Shown here piece by piece: positions 1 to 6,396 of a DNA stretch of 14,735 nucleotides. The first letter of the stretch is position 1. The number at the start of each line of letters is the position of its first letter. Both the position numbers and the translations under genes were made by a program. Under the pieces are notes generated by a model. It made no database searches. It saw nothing but the letters and a program-made list of their open reading frames with translations, and was not told the origin of the DNA. Source of the stretch: CBDULQ01 sp965368115 (GTDB taxonomy: Bacteria > Pseudomonadota > Gammaproteobacteria > SZUA-229); contig CBDULQ010000075.1 in the NCBI GenBank assembly GCA_965368115.1, positions 1-14,735 of the forward strand. Direction: 5' to 3'.

Positions 1-36
1 GTGCGGGGAAAACCCGTTGAGAAGATCAACCGATGA
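1..36 (+). CDS. 3' end of an upstream gene (partial, unidentified)
   Basis: An open frame enters from the left edge and reads V-R-G-K-P-V-E-K-I-N-R before a TGA at 34-36. The stop overlaps the ATG of the next gene (33-35) as ATGA, the usual signature of translationally coupled operon neighbours. That junction is the only reason to call so short a piece coding. Eleven residues are too few to name a family. If real, it makes the next two small genes the downstream part of an operon that begins outside the window. Confidence 0.45.
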   Translation: MRGKPVEKINR

Positions 37-302
37 ACCAGGACGAACCGCTACGTGAGCGCCTCAATCGCTGGATTTCAGCCCGTTATCCGGAGGTGTG
101 CATTCCCGATGAACAGGTGCCACTGGGATATCGCAAATTGATGAACTATTACGAACACCTGGAAATTGCCATGCTCGAACTTCGCCTGCTGGATCGGCAT
201 GCGGATTTCCTGCACATGATCCGCAAACGCAAGGCTTATCTGCGTCGCCTCGGTGGTGGTGAACTGCAGAAAGAGCAGTTCCGCGCCATGACGGCATTCT
301 AG
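33..302 (+). CDS. Hypothetical 89-residue charged protein
   Basis: I do not recognise this protein. The 89 residues are rich in Arg, Leu and Glu. They carry no signal peptide and no membrane segment, so the protein is probably soluble and cytoplasmic. Residues about 30-75 look largely helical: aromatic-rich Y-R-K-L-M-N-Y-Y, then repeated Leu/Arg/His positions up to K-R-K-A-Y-L-R-R-L. A single Cys is at residue 23. The ATG at 33 is chosen because an in-frame stop lies at 18-20 and because it forms an ATGA overlap with the preceding frame. The Shine-Dalgarno is poor, consistent with coupled translation. The next gene follows after 19 bases on the same strand, so the two may be co-transcribed. 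Confidence 0.7.
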   Translation: MNQDEPLRERLNRWISARYPEVCIPDEQVPLGYRKLMNYYEHLEIAMLELRLLDRHADFLHMIRKRKAYLRRLGGGELQKEQFRAMTAF

Positions 303-321
303 GGTCCCTGGTTTATCATCC

Positions 322-744
322 ATGAGCCGAGACGCCAGCCAGTTATGTCCGTTCTCCAAGCCTATCATCGGCGGCTGGTGTCACTGTGAGCACGCCAGTC
401 TGGCGGAGCGCTGTTCCGGAAAAATGAGTTGTACACAGGCCGATCAGCAGCGCCCGGACTGCCTGCATCTGGTGGAAGTGTTCCGGGAACGGGCGCGTTT
501 CGTACTGGGACTACGTGATGGCAGTGATCAGCTGACCCACGCCCAGTTGATGAAAATTCGCTGCGGCGGCCTGTTGGGTATGCAGCGCCTGTTGCAGCCT
601 CAGCAACAGGGGGCTCCCTCGGTGATCGACATGAAGCAGGCAGCGCGGCAACGCTTCGGTTCACTGGATGACTTTCCCTACAGCGACATCGTCAGCGATA
701 TGCAGGCTTTCAGCCATCGCAAGTTGCGACGGCAGAAACCCTGA
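322..744 (+). CDS. Hypothetical cysteine-rich protein, possible metal or Fe-S binder
   Basis: This is an unrecognised 140-residue protein with an unusual N-terminal cysteine cluster: Cys9, Cys20, Cys22, Cys31, Cys37 and Cys47, with a further Cys at 81. The block C-P-F-S-K-P-I-I-G-G-W-C-H-C-E-H holds a CxC flanked by two His, a plausible zinc, iron-sulfur or redox site. No signal peptide or transmembrane segment is visible, so it is probably cytoplasmic. The second half is helical and basic at its C-terminus (K-L-R-R-Q-K-P). The ATG at 322 has little Shine-Dalgarno. An alternative ATG at 424 would delete five of the six clustered cysteines and is less likely. The stop lies 9 bases from the convergent ppnP stop. 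Metal binding is inferred from Cys spacing only. Confidence 0.7.
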   Translation: MSRDASQLCPFSKPIIGGWCHCEHASLAERCSGKMSCTQADQQRPDCLHLVEVFRERARFVLGLRDGSDQLTHAQLMKIRCGGLLGMQRLLQPQQQGAPSVIDMKQAARQRFGSLDDFPYSDIVSDMQAFSHRKLRRQKP

Positions 745-753
745 GTCGTTTAT

Positions 754-1035
754 TTAGCCGTAGGTGCACAGGTAGGCGGTATCCACTTCGATTTTGACAT
801 CGAAGCTTTCATTGGCATCGACGATGAACAACTCGCCGGGATTGAAGCAGATCCAGTCCGTTTCGCCGGGCAGTCGGGCGTTGATCTGGCCGGACACCAC
901 CGACATGGTTTCTTTCTGGCTGGTGGAGAAGGTATATTCCCCGGGTGCCATCACGCCGACTGTGGCGGGCAGGCTGGCAGTCTGGAAGGCGATGGATTTA
1001 ACCTTGCCGTCGAAATAGTCATTAACCTTGAACAT
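754..1035 (-). CDS. ppnP: Pyrimidine/purine nucleoside phosphorylase PpnP (YaiE family)
   Basis: PpnP splits nucleosides with inorganic phosphate into the free base and ribose 1-phosphate. The small cupin-fold family is known for a broad purine and pyrimidine range. This protein (93 residues) runs parallel to E. coli PpnP along its length: an N-terminal N-D-Y-F-D-G-K-V-K-S-I block, V-G-V-M-A-P-G-E-Y-T-F-S-T near residues 26-38, the T-D-W region, and the terminal Y-L-C-T-Y-G. The start is taken at ATG 1035-1033, because AGGAG lies six bases upstream on the minus strand. A TTG one codon earlier sits too close to that site. The gene is monocistronic as seen, converging with the cysteine-rich gene and diverging from the sugar dehydrogenase. 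Confidence 0.93.
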   Translation of the reverse strand: MFKVNDYFDGKVKSIAFQTASLPATVGVMAPGEYTFSTSQKETMSVVSGQINARLPGETDWICFNPGELFIVDANESFDVKIEVDTAYLCTYG

Positions 1036-1095
1036 CAATCACTCCTGGTGAGCCGGTTTGAATCAGGCGTGGGATTAAAACACAAAGCGGATTCC

Positions 1096-1119
1096 CGGCG
1101 CCAGTATCGTCTCGCGCCG
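1096..1119. repeat. Inverted repeat between ppnP and the sugar dehydrogenase gene
   Basis: CGGCGC at 1096-1101 is the exact inverse of GCGCCG at 1114-1119, with a 12-base spacer. It lies 29 bases before the start of the sugar dehydrogenase, inside the 113-base divergent intergenic region. It could be a leader hairpin or a dyad operator. I could not identify a convincing sigma-70 promoter on either strand here. The perfect arms are the evidence; a function is inferred. Confidence 0.35.
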
Positions 1120-1148
1120 ACGGCGGAATTCACTCTGCGGAGGTGTAC

Positions 1149-2357
1149 ATGCGAATGCGTTTTCGCCCATTGATTTTCAGTTTGTTGTGCCTTCTGGCCA
1201 GCTCCCCGGCGGCAGGCGAACCGGCGCCACTGACTTATCGAAACAGCCACATCGAATTTGCCGAAGCACGCTTCCCGATACGTATCCCGCAGGGCATGGT
1301 GTTTGAGTACCTGGTGCAGCTCGATGGCCCACGGCTGATGACGTTCCTGCCCAACGCCGATCTGCTGATCGGTTCCCAGTCCGGCAACATATACCGTCTG
1401 GTGCCGCCGTATACCGAGGCACAGAGCCTGGTTCTGCTGTCGGATTACCCGCATAGTGTGGCGTTTCGTGACGATGTTCTGTATATCGCCCGTACCGGCG
1501 GGCTGTATCGGGCGGCATACAAACCCGGGCAGGAAAAAATCGATCCGCGCAATGTGCACAAAGTGATCGACATTCCCGGCGGTCGCGGTCATAGCAGTCG
1601 GACGGTGCGAGTAGGGCCCGATAAGCGCCTCTACCTGAGTCTGGGCATCACCGGCAATTGCAGTGACGAATACCTGCACGACAGTTATCCAAGGCGCGAT
1701 CGACGCGGTGGGGTGATGGTGCTGGATGAGACGGTTGATCCGCCGCGCTGGCGGACTTTCGCTTCGGGTTTACGCAACCCGGTGGGATTCGACTGGCATC
1801 CCGACACCGGCGTCATGTACGCCAGCAACAATGGGCCCGATCATCAGGGATTCGAACAGCCGCCCGAGTCCTTCGCGCGGCTGACCGAGGGATCTTTTCA
1901 CGGCATGCCCTGGTTCCAGTACGACGGCGAACGTATTCGTCGCGATGACTGTATCGCGCGCAAACCGCCGCGGCCGATCGAGGATGTGCCCTTGCCGGTG
2001 GCGACTTTCCCGGCGCGCAATGCGCCGATGGGCGTGGCGTTCCTGGATGCCCGCCTGACCCCGGCCTGGCGCAACGATGCCGTGGTCGCGCTGCGCGGAT
2101 CCTGGGCGGTACGTCCCGGTCCCAGCCGCTACGGACCCCAATCTACCCGCCGCCATCCAGGGGTGATGCTGGTGCGGTTCGAAGGCGGTAAGGCGCGGCG
2201 GGTCGAGCCCTTGATCAGCGGCTTTCAGCTCGCCGACGGCGAGCGTTGGGCACGGCCGGTGGGGGTTTTACAGGGCCCGGACGGTGCCCTCTATGTGACC
2301 AGCGACAGCGGTCATGACGGGCTGTATCGCTTGCGTCGAGAATCAGCCGACGAATAG
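1149..2357 (+). CDS. PQQ-dependent sugar dehydrogenase (glucose/sorbosone dehydrogenase family), exported
   Basis: This is a six-bladed beta-propeller quinoprotein of the soluble glucose/L-sorbosone dehydrogenase family. Such enzymes oxidise aldoses in the periplasm, passing electrons from PQQ to the respiratory chain. Residues 1-23 form a signal peptide: Arg-rich start, I-F-S-L-L-C-L-L core, A-A-G cleavage area. The family block G-G-R-G-H-S-S-R-T-V-R-V-G-P-D lies near 144-158, with His148 the likely catalytic base. It is followed by L-Y-L-S-L-G-I-T-G-N, then S-G-L-R-N-P-V-G-F-D-W-H-P (207-218), N-N-G-P-D-H and the late blade G-P-D-G-A-L-Y-V-T-S-D. The length (402) is typical. ATG 1149 is chosen because GGAGG (1139-1143) is five bases upstream; the GTG at 1143 overlaps that site. 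No PQQ biosynthesis gene is nearby and the true substrate is unknown. Confidence 0.85.
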   Translation: MRMRFRPLIFSLLCLLASSPAAGEPAPLTYRNSHIEFAEARFPIRIPQGMVFEYLVQLDGPRLMTFLPNADLLIGSQSGNIYRLVPPYTEAQSLVLLSDYPHSVAFRDDVLYIARTGGLYRAAYKPGQEKIDPRNVHKVIDIPGGRGHSSRTVRVGPDKRLYLSLGITGNCSDEYLHDSYPRRDRRGGVMVLDETVDPPRWRTFASGLRNPVGFDWHPDTGVMYASNNGPDHQGFEQPPESFARLTEGSFHGMPWFQYDGERIRRDDCIARKPPRPIEDVPLPVATFPARNAPMGVAFLDARLTPAWRNDAVVALRGSWAVRPGPSRYGPQSTRRHPGVMLVRFEGGKARRVEPLISGFQLADGERWARPVGVLQGPDGALYVTSDSGHDGLYRLRRESADE

Positions 2358-2402
2358 GGCAAAAAAGGCATTCCCCGGGCCGGAGCGAAGGGCTAAGATC
2401 AT

Positions 2403-2418
2403 GACCTGGAACAAGGTC
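2403..2418. repeat. Short dyad upstream of the 141-residue ORF promoter
   Basis: GACCT at 2403-2407 is inverted as AGGTC at 2414-2418, around a 6-base spacer. It covers the place where the -35 element of the adjacent TATAAT promoter would fall, and no good -35 hexamer is present there. This is the usual geometry for an activator or repressor site. It could equally be part of a weak terminator for the preceding sugar dehydrogenase, though no T-run follows. Confidence 0.3.
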
Positions 2419-2435
2419 GCCTGAGCCGGGCTGCT

Positions 2436-2441
2436 TATAAT
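2436..2441 (+). promoter_or_regulatory. -10 element (TATAAT) upstream of the 141-residue ORF
   Basis: A perfect sigma-70 -10 hexamer lies 50 bases before the TTG start of the next gene. A-rich sequence follows it, and the expected transcription start is near 2448. The -35 region at about 2413-2418 does not resemble TTGACA and is occupied by a dyad, so activator help is possible. The intergenic gap after the sugar dehydrogenase (134 bases) is otherwise empty. Confidence 0.45.
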
Positions 2442-2491
2442 AAAAAACACCAGAACCATAATTCCTATAACGATTACAAGAGGATGGCTCA

Positions 2492-2917
2492 TTGGAGTTC
2501 TATAAACGGGTAGAGGTGCCGATTCCGGTACCGCGATTGCAACAGGATCTTAATCTTCTCAAGCTCAGCCGCTGGTGCTCGTCCATCAACGAAGTGATCG
2601 CCCGTGAGGGCAATCGGGCCACCATTCACAGCGACTGGGGCACCATTCATGTTCATCGGGAACTGATTCAGACCGGTGTGCGCTTCAGCGTCACTGACGA
2701 TCCGCAGGCGTTGCAATGGACGGTGACTTCGGACGGCGAGGCGGTCATGATTCACGCTACCATCAATACCACAGAGTGTGACCAGGCCACCCGGGATCGG
2801 CTGGATCATTTTCTGTATTGCTGGCAACAGGGCGTAGAAAAATGGCCGGCGCGCCATGCCGCGGAAGAGCGTCGTGGCTGTGTGAACTGTGGCGATAGTT
2901 TCGGCGGTTTCGGTTAA
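2492..2917 (+). CDS. Hypothetical 141-residue protein with CxxC tail
   Basis: I do not recognise this protein. It has no signal peptide or membrane span. Residues 1-100 alternate hydrophobic and polar positions as in a beta-rich fold: V-E-V-P-I-P-V-P-R-L, then W-G-T-I-H-V-H-R-E-L, L-Q-W-T-V-T-S-D-G and V-M-I-H-A-T-I-N. A helix follows (D-R-L-D-H-F-L-Y-C-W), then a charged stretch, and it ends C-V-N-C-G-D-S-F-G-G-F-G with Cys130 and Cys133 as a CxxC pair. The start is a TTG with AAGAGGA (2478-2484) seven bases upstream. The nearby ATG at 2484 is out of frame and soon stops. Its TAA overlaps the stop of pgl by four bases (2914-2917). Nothing but position links it to the pentose phosphate genes. 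Confidence 0.75.
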   Translation: MEFYKRVEVPIPVPRLQQDLNLLKLSRWCSSINEVIAREGNRATIHSDWGTIHVHRELIQTGVRFSVTDDPQALQWTVTSDGEAVMIHATINTTECDQATRDRLDHFLYCWQQGVEKWPARHAAEERRGCVNCGDSFGGFG

Positions 2918-3618
2918 TCGTTTTCGCTCATGCCCCAGGCAGCGCGGTCGATAATGACGGTGTCGCCGGCACTGGCCGCCTGTTGAATCGGTAACGGTTG
3001 ATCTTCGCGCCATTGTTGTACCGCAGCGGCTTTGCCGCCGCCGGTGACGATGAAACAACGTCGTCGCGCGGCGTGGATCAGTGCCGGTCCCAGACTGACG
3101 CGTTCGGGCGGCGGTTTCGGCGAATCATGTATAGCCAGCATTCTGGCCTGCTCGGACCACACATGGCCTGGAAACAGGCTGGCGGTGTGACCGTCTTCCC
3201 CCATCCCCAGTAACACCAGATCAAAACGCTCGATGCCCTGAGTTTCGAGCATCGACAGGTATTGTTCCGCACCGGCCTCCGGACCCAGTTCGGCGGGAAT
3301 GGGGAAATGCTGTTCGGGATTGATGCGAATGCGTTGCAACCAGGCCTGCTCAGCCATCAGGCTGTTGCGTTCCGGATCGTCTGTGGGCAGGCAGCGTTCG
3401 TCACCGTAATAGAAACGCCAGGCCGACCAGTCCAGTTTGTGCGTGGCCAGTTTTTCGTAAGCCTTGCGTGGCGTGGTGCCGCCCGCCAGCACCAGGTGAA
3501 AACAACCGCGTTTGGCGATGGCGCGTTGCGCGCGTTCGATGACGAATTTCTCGGTGGCTTCCGCCACCTGGGTCGCTGTGTCCTTGATCAGCCATTTCAG
3601 TTCGCTATGCGAAGTCAT
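2914..3618 (-). CDS. pgl: 6-phosphogluconolactonase
   Basis: Pgl hydrolyses 6-phosphogluconolactone, the product of Zwf, to 6-phosphogluconate, the substrate of Gnd, in the cytoplasm. The 234 residues match the DevB/SOL-type family in length and motifs. These are the phosphate-binding L-V-L-A-G-G-T-T-P-R-K-A-Y near 43-54, Y-Y-G-D-E-R-C-L-P (70-78) followed by D-P-E-R-N-S, and the hallmark G-M-G-E-D-G-H-T-A-S-L-F-P-G at 138-151. His144 there is the probable catalytic residue. The ATG (3618-3616) has GGAG six bases upstream on the minus strand. The gene is transcribed away from gnd-zwf, with 234 bases between the two starts, so one regulator could serve both. Its 3' end overlaps the convergent 141-residue ORF by four bases. 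Confidence 0.95.
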   Translation of the reverse strand: MTSHSELKWLIKDTATQVAEATEKFVIERAQRAIAKRGCFHLVLAGGTTPRKAYEKLATHKLDWSAWRFYYGDERCLPTDDPERNSLMAEQAWLQRIRINPEQHFPIPAELGPEAGAEQYLSMLETQGIERFDLVLLGMGEDGHTASLFPGHVWSEQARMLAIHDSPKPPPERVSLGPALIHAARRRCFIVTGGGKAAAVQQWREDQPLPIQQAASAGDTVIIDRAAWGMSEND

Positions 3619-3670
3619 TCAACGCTCCATAGAGGTGCAGAGCCTCTTCATTTATTTTCAATAAAGGTGC

Positions 3671-3676
3671 ATTATG
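3671..3676 (-). promoter_or_regulatory. Candidate -10 (CATAAT) for pgl
   Basis: On the minus strand the hexamer CATAAT lies 53 bases before the pgl start, in an AT-richer stretch. No clear -35 stands 16-18 bases upstream. Between it and the start codon is a 5-bp hairpin (AGAGG 3631-3635 with CCTCT 3643-3647) close to the ribosome-binding site. The call rests on one hexamer. Confidence 0.25.
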
Positions 3677-3704
3677 CAAGCCAATGCGCCAGTTTCAGTG
3701 CTGT

Positions 3705-3732
3705 TTGCCGCATATTGGCAATGGCATACAAA
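3705..3732 (+). promoter_or_regulatory. Candidate gnd-zwf-opcA-yeaD promoter with overlapping dyad
   Basis: TTGCCG (3705-3710) and TACAAA (3727-3732) are separated by 16 bases, each matching four of six sigma-70 consensus positions. The transcription start would be near 3739 and the leader about 114 bases. A dyad, TTGCC (3705-3709) with GGCAA (3717-3721), overlaps the -35, as an operator would. A second AT-rich hexamer, TATATT at 3831-3836, lies too close to the ribosome-binding site to serve as a -10. No regulator gene is in the window. Confidence 0.35.
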
Positions 3733-3852
3733 TTGCGATCCATTTCGGTATCGAGCCGATCAAAAAAAACCCGTCAGGGTCATACTTCACATGAACATAC
3801 ACAACACCGGTTCACATCAGCAAGCGTCACTATATTGGGAGGGGGAAACAAC

Positions 3853-4836
3853 ATGCAAATAGGAATGGTCGGTCTCGGCCGCATGGGTGCCAATATGTTA
3901 CGCCGTCTGGCTCAGGATGGCCATGAGTGTATCGGTTATGACTTGAGCGAAGACAACACCCGGGCGATTCAGGACGAAGGCCTGTTTGCAACCACCTCGC
4001 TGGATGAATTCGTAAGCAAGCTTACGCCGCCACGTATCGCCTGGTGCATGGTGCCACACGGTGAGCCGACGGAAAGCGTGGTCAACGCACTTTTGAAACA
4101 CTTCGAATCCGCTGACATCATCATCGACGGCGGCAACAGTTATTTTAAAGACGATGTACGCCGCGCAAAGTTGTGTGCGGAATCCGGCGTACGTTACCTG
4201 GATGTCGGCACCAGTGGTGGCGTCTGGGGTCTGGAGCGCGGCTACTGCCTGATGATCGGCGGCGATCGTGACGCGGTGCAACATATGGACCCGCTGTTCA
4301 AAACACTGGCGCCGGGTATTGGTGACATCGAACGGACACCGGGCCGTGATACGGTCAGTGATTCCACTGCCGAGCTGGGTTATCTGCATTGCGGTCCTGC
4401 GGGATCCGGTCATTTCGTCAAGATGATTCACAATGGTATCGAATACGGCATGATGCAGGCGTTTGCGGAAGGTTTCGATATTTTCAAAAATGCCGCCAGC
4501 GAAAAATTACCCGAAGACCTTCAGTACGATCTGAATCTGGCGGATATTGCCGAGCTGTGGCGGCGTGGCAGTGTGGTCAGTTCCTGGTTGCTGGACCTGT
4601 CCGCCATCGCATTGCTCGACGATCCGAAACTGGATGGTTATACCGGATTCGTACAGGATTCCGGTGAAGGCCGCTGGACCGTGCAGACCGCTATCGAAGA
4701 AGCGGTGCCGGCCGATGTACTCACCGCGGCGCTGTATACCCGTTTCCGTTCGCGGCAGGATCATACCTTCGCGGAGAAAATGCTGTCCGCCATGCGTAAA
4801 CAGTTTGGCGGCCATGTCGAGGATAAAAAAGGCTGA
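3853..4836 (+). CDS. gnd: 6-phosphogluconate dehydrogenase (decarboxylating), short NAD-type form
   Basis: Gnd oxidatively decarboxylates 6-phosphogluconate to ribulose 5-phosphate. At 327 residues this is the short family (YqeC/GntZ-like), not the 468-residue E. coli type. The Rossmann motif G-L-G-R-M-G-A-N-M is at 7-15. Asp30 at the end of strand 2 (I-G-Y-D-L) favours NAD over NADP, since NADP enzymes normally have Asn-Arg there. D-G-G-N-S (92-96), G-T-S-G-G and the active-site F-V-K-M-I-H-N-G-I-E-Y-G-M-M (Lys190, Asn194) are intact. The frame is open back to 3262, but ATG 3853 follows a strong GGGAGGGGG and begins exactly at the Rossmann strand, so the extension is not coding. Its TGA shares one base with the zwf ATG. 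The cofactor preference is inferred from Asp30. Confidence 0.94.
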   Translation: MQIGMVGLGRMGANMLRRLAQDGHECIGYDLSEDNTRAIQDEGLFATTSLDEFVSKLTPPRIAWCMVPHGEPTESVVNALLKHFESADIIIDGGNSYFKDDVRRAKLCAESGVRYLDVGTSGGVWGLERGYCLMIGGDRDAVQHMDPLFKTLAPGIGDIERTPGRDTVSDSTAELGYLHCGPAGSGHFVKMIHNGIEYGMMQAFAEGFDIFKNAASEKLPEDLQYDLNLADIAELWRRGSVVSSWLLDLSAIALLDDPKLDGYTGFVQDSGEGRWTVQTAIEEAVPADVLTAALYTRFRSRQDHTFAEKMLSAMRKQFGGHVEDKKG

Positions 4837-6377
4837 TGAATATTTCGAGTGATAATCCGCTGATCGAAGGTCTGGGTGGCGAACCACTGGCACAGCCCTG
4901 TACCTTGGTGATCTTTGGTGGCGCCGGCGATCTGTCGCGGCGTAAACTGATTCCGGCTTTGTACAACCTGAGTCTGGACGGCCTGTTGCCTTCGCAGTTT
5001 GCGGTGGTGGCGTTTTCCCGCGATAGTATTTCCGACGATGAATTTCGCGAACGAGCGCGCGAAGGTATCGAAAAATATTCGCGGCGTAAACTCGATGAAG
5101 AAGACTGGCGCGATTTCAGTCATTATATTCATTATCAACAGGGATCCTTCGACGACGCGGACAGTTTCGTTCGCCTCAAACAACGCCTGGAACAACTGGA
5201 GCCGGAACACGGCATCCCTGGCAACCGTATTTTCTACCTGGCGATTCCGCCGAGTTTCATCGAGACCTGTGCCGCACAACTGAAATCCGCGGGGCTGGTT
5301 TATGATCCGTCGCAGGATTCGCCGTTTTCTCGCGTCATCGTCGAAAAACCCATTGGCCACGATCTTCAGTCGGCACGCCAGGTCAACGCGCACCTGCGTG
5401 AAAATTTCGCTGAGAAACAGATCTACCGGATCGATCATTATCTGGGTAAGGAAACGGTGCAGAATATCCTGGTGATGCGTTTCGGAAACAGTATTTTCGA
5501 ACCGCTGTGGAATGCCAACTACATCGATCATGTGCAGATCACCGTAGCCGAAGCGGAAGGTGTCGGTACGCGCGGCGGATATTACGAAACCGCCGGCGCA
5601 TTACGCGATATGGTACAGAATCATATTCTGCAGTTATTGTCGCTGATGGCAATGGAACCCCCCTGGGCTATGGATGCGGACCTGATTCGCGATCATCGCC
5701 TCGACGTGTTGCATTGCCTGCGTCCCTGGAGCGAAGAAGACATCGACAAGAACATCGTGCGTGCCCAGTATGCCGCCGGTTATAACAAGGGACACGACGT
5801 GCCGGGTTATCGGCGCGAAAGCCGGGTGGCCGCCGACTCCACGGTGGAAACCTACGTGGCACTGAAATGTTTTATCGACAACTGGCGCTGGGCCGGAGTG
5901 CCGTTCTATATTCGCACCGGCAAGTCGATGACCAAGCGCGCCAGTGAAATTGCCGTACAGTTTAAAGATGTTCCGCATATTCTGTTCAATACCGATTCCC
6001 AGCATCCCATCGAACCCAATGTACTGGCCTTGAGTATTCAACCCGACGAGGGGCTTTCCTTGCGCATCGCAACCAAGTTACCCGGTCCCCGGGTGCGTAT
6101 TTACCCGGTGAAAATGGATTTCAAATACGGTTCGACCTTCGGTGACCAGTCGCCGGAAGCTTACGAACGACTGTTGCTGGACGTGATGATCGGTGATGCC
6201 ACACTGTTCATGCGCGGTGATGCAGTGGAGGCATCCTGGGAATGGATTCAACCGATCGTCGATCGCTGGCAGAGTGGACGCGAACGCTGGTTACCCGAAT
6301 ACCCCGCCGGCGAGTGGGGACCCATCGAAGCCGATCGCCTTATCGAATCGGACGGCCGTCGCTGGCGCAAACTGTGA
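4836..6377 (+). CDS. zwf: Glucose-6-phosphate 1-dehydrogenase
   Basis: Zwf oxidises glucose 6-phosphate to 6-phosphogluconolactone and is the entry and control point of the oxidative pentose phosphate pathway. The protein has 513 residues, slightly longer than the usual 490 or so owing to an N-terminal tail. The nucleotide-binding block G-G-A-G-D-L-S-R-R-K-L-I-P-A-L-Y-N-L is at 28-45, with the Arg pair typical of NADP-using enzymes. The family signature R-I-D-H-Y-L-G-K-E is at 198-206, containing the catalytic Asp/His and the substrate-binding Lys. It is followed by E-P-L-W-N-A-N-Y-I-D-H-V-Q-I. Residue Y-A-A-G-Y and R-T-G-K-S-M blocks are present. ATG 4836 overlaps the gnd TGA (TGATG). GAGGA lies 12 bases upstream, so re-initiation after gnd is likely. 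opcA follows after 19 bases. Confidence 0.97.
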   Translation: MNISSDNPLIEGLGGEPLAQPCTLVIFGGAGDLSRRKLIPALYNLSLDGLLPSQFAVVAFSRDSISDDEFRERAREGIEKYSRRKLDEEDWRDFSHYIHYQQGSFDDADSFVRLKQRLEQLEPEHGIPGNRIFYLAIPPSFIETCAAQLKSAGLVYDPSQDSPFSRVIVEKPIGHDLQSARQVNAHLRENFAEKQIYRIDHYLGKETVQNILVMRFGNSIFEPLWNANYIDHVQITVAEAEGVGTRGGYYETAGALRDMVQNHILQLLSLMAMEPPWAMDADLIRDHRLDVLHCLRPWSEEDIDKNIVRAQYAAGYNKGHDVPGYRRESRVAADSTVETYVALKCFIDNWRWAGVPFYIRTGKSMTKRASEIAVQFKDVPHILFNTDSQHPIEPNVLALSIQPDEGLSLRIATKLPGPRVRIYPVKMDFKYGSTFGDQSPEAYERLLLDVMIGDATLFMRGDAVEASWEWIQPIVDRWQSGRERWLPEYPAGEWGPIEADRLIESDGRRWRKL

Positions 6378-6396
6378 GTGAACAGGAGGCAGGATC

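Noticed and set aside
1143..1151. GTG start at 1143 for the sugar dehydrogenase
   Set aside because: The GTG overlaps the GGAGG ribosome-binding site, which is correctly spaced for ATG 1149.
1035..1679. 214-residue open frame antisense to the sugar dehydrogenase
   Set aside because: A shadow of a gene with clear family motifs on the other strand; composition is unlike a folded protein.
2489..3058. 189-residue minus-strand frame across the 141-residue ORF and the end of pgl
   Set aside because: It overlaps both in conflicting frames and is rich in Arg/His as antisense translations are; the plus-strand ORF has a better start and promoter.
3262..3852. Long N-terminal extension of the gnd frame, giving a 524-residue protein
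   Set aside because: The extension runs antisense through pgl and the promoter region; a strong ribosome-binding site and the Rossmann strand both mark ATG 3853 as the start.
4761..5531. 256-residue open frame antisense to zwf
   Set aside because: It lies wholly opposite well-supported gnd/zwf coding sequence, has no ribosome-binding site or recognisable motif, and is explained by the codon bias of the real genes.
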